From NCBI GenBank assembly GCA_028622995.1, contig JAJQJQ010000005.1:1054001-1118000 (forward strand): a stretch of DNA of 64,000 nt, given 5' to 3'. Below, piece by piece: positions 62,808 through 64,000 of this stretch. Each line of letters begins with the position of its first letter. The stretch's first letter is position 1. Under the pieces are notes generated by a model. That model worked only from the letters and a program-made list of their open reading frames with translations. It did not search any database and had not been told where the DNA came from. Source of the DNA: Panagrolaimus kolymaensis (lineage: Eukaryota > Nematoda > Chromadorea > Rhabditida > Panagrolaimidae). The translations under genes and the position numbers were made by a program.

Positions 62808-64000
62808 TTTTCTTTAAAATTGTTATTAAAGCAAATAAAAATAAGAATATAAAAAGCAAAGGCAATTTTTGCGCGGACAACAAAAAAAAATAGATGGAGA
62901 AAGAATTGTTGTATTTGCATTTGTTGGTGGTATTAAGAACAAAACACCCGAAATGTGTGCATTTTTAAATTGCAAGGTGTTTTTCAAAAAAAATGTTTTA
63001 ATTAATAAACAAAACAAAAAATGGTTCAATAGCTTTGAAATACAAAACATATCAATGGAATACTGGCATTCATTTAATAAATAGAATTTTACAGAAGTAA
63101 AAAAATGGATTAAATTCGCACAAACAAAATTTAATGTGATTGATGATGATTAACTTTAAAACCTTTCTTTGTTGTTTCGTTTTTTTCTTTGTTGTTGGTG
63201 ATTTTATGAAATAAATATTTAAAAATGCTTTTATTATTGTTTGTTGAAAAAATTCTACCATAGTTTTGGAACTTCATAAATGAAACGTTATTAATTTCGA
63301 ACAAGCTTTACCATAACTCACTTCATTGATTCCTCGGAGCTTTAGTCATTTTTCAATCATGCTTTGAAAGTTTTATTAACAAAATTTATCCAAAGTTGAA
63401 ATTTTCCTTATTTTTTTCTTCATCAATTTTTTCTTTGCAACAACTAAAATTTTTGTTGCAGAAACAACGATTTCCCGTTTATTTTTTTTTCGATTGAATT
63501 GAGACAAAAAAAATTTCAATCGAAAAAGTTTTTTTGTTTTGTTTGTTGACAAAATAAAAATAAATATTTTTTTTATTGCTGCAAGCTACTAACATTCTAA
63601 CTATCCGGAATGTGTCAAAAAATCGTTTTCAAGCGCCATTTTTTTTATATATATATTATTAATAAACAGGTTTAAAATTTCTTCCCCGAAAATTTCTCCT
63701 CATAAGATTTTGAAGAGAAAAAAAGGGATTTGTTACAGTCAATCAAGAGTCGAAGAGAAGAAGAAATACACATATGACTGTTTTTTTTAGTGTCATTGAA
63801 AAAGAAAAAGAAAATAGGAATTTCTTGATCGGTTTAATCCAACAAACAAAAAATATTGTGAAAGAGGAGGAAGAAAAGATTTGTTTCTTCTTATTTTCAT
63901 CGAAGTAAAGCAGCTTCAAGAAGGCGAAAAAAATAAAATAATTTTTATCGGAGACGATTGACTATCGTCGTCGTCGTCTTCGACTGCTTCTTGTGTTGCT
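62808..64000. other. Upstream region of the last gene, to window end
   Basis: AT-rich with homopolymer runs. A CGTCGTCGTC repeat near the right edge (63967-63980) could belong to a gene beyond the window. No complete gene is visible. Confidence 0.4.

Overview
The window looks like a nematode chromosome segment: very AT-rich, many introns of 40-60 bp ending in T-rich stretches plus AG, polypyrimidine-AG sites a few bases before start codons (the form expected of spliced-leader trans-splicing), and nematode-type genes (an HMG-1.2-like protein, nematode-style lactate dehydrogenase, SXP/RAL-2 proteins, a C-type lectin). A free-living or parasitic clade IV nematode, perhaps of the Panagrolaimidae, is a guess from overall character. 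All exon joins below were worked out by eye. For most multi-exon genes the phases add up to an unbroken reading frame.

Layout. 1-11 kb is a duplicated, partly decayed cluster on mixed strands: two leucine-rich-repeat (LRR) gene pieces, two cytochrome P450 pseudogene pieces, a cut-off UDP-glycosyltransferase and three copies of an F-box-like family, followed by an unrecognised membrane protein. 11-21 kb holds two conserved housekeeping genes (HMG-box protein, L-lactate dehydrogenase) in long non-coding, low-complexity DNA. 21-38 kb returns to lineage-specific genes: more F-box-like copies, including a two-domain fusion, a C-type lectin lying just downstream of a MYST acetyltransferase on the same strand, two single-pass-type membrane proteins, and a 1.5 kb near-perfect palindrome that looks like a foldback element. 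38.7-48.9 kb is one 12-exon kainate-type ionotropic glutamate receptor whose 5.6 kb sixth intron hosts two tandem SXP/RAL-2 genes on the opposite strand. 49-63 kb holds a Nudix CoA-diphosphatase-like gene, a complete K-Cl cotransporter and a nuclear-looking, largely disordered protein.

Functionally there is no single pathway. Conserved genes (chromatin, lactate metabolism, neuronal excitability through the glutamate receptor and K-Cl cotransporter, CoA turnover) are interleaved with fast-evolving families. The F-box-like family is the dominant local theme. At least eight full, fused or broken copies occur, plus small remnants, and they share a three-exon layout, a 5' trans-splice-like acceptor and a 3' flank. 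The most unusual structures are the palindrome, the two-domain fusion, the junction that fuses an F-box-like copy to an LRR gene, the lectin whose C-terminus is read antisense through a family member's 3' flank, and a membrane protein with three hydrophobic tandem repeats.
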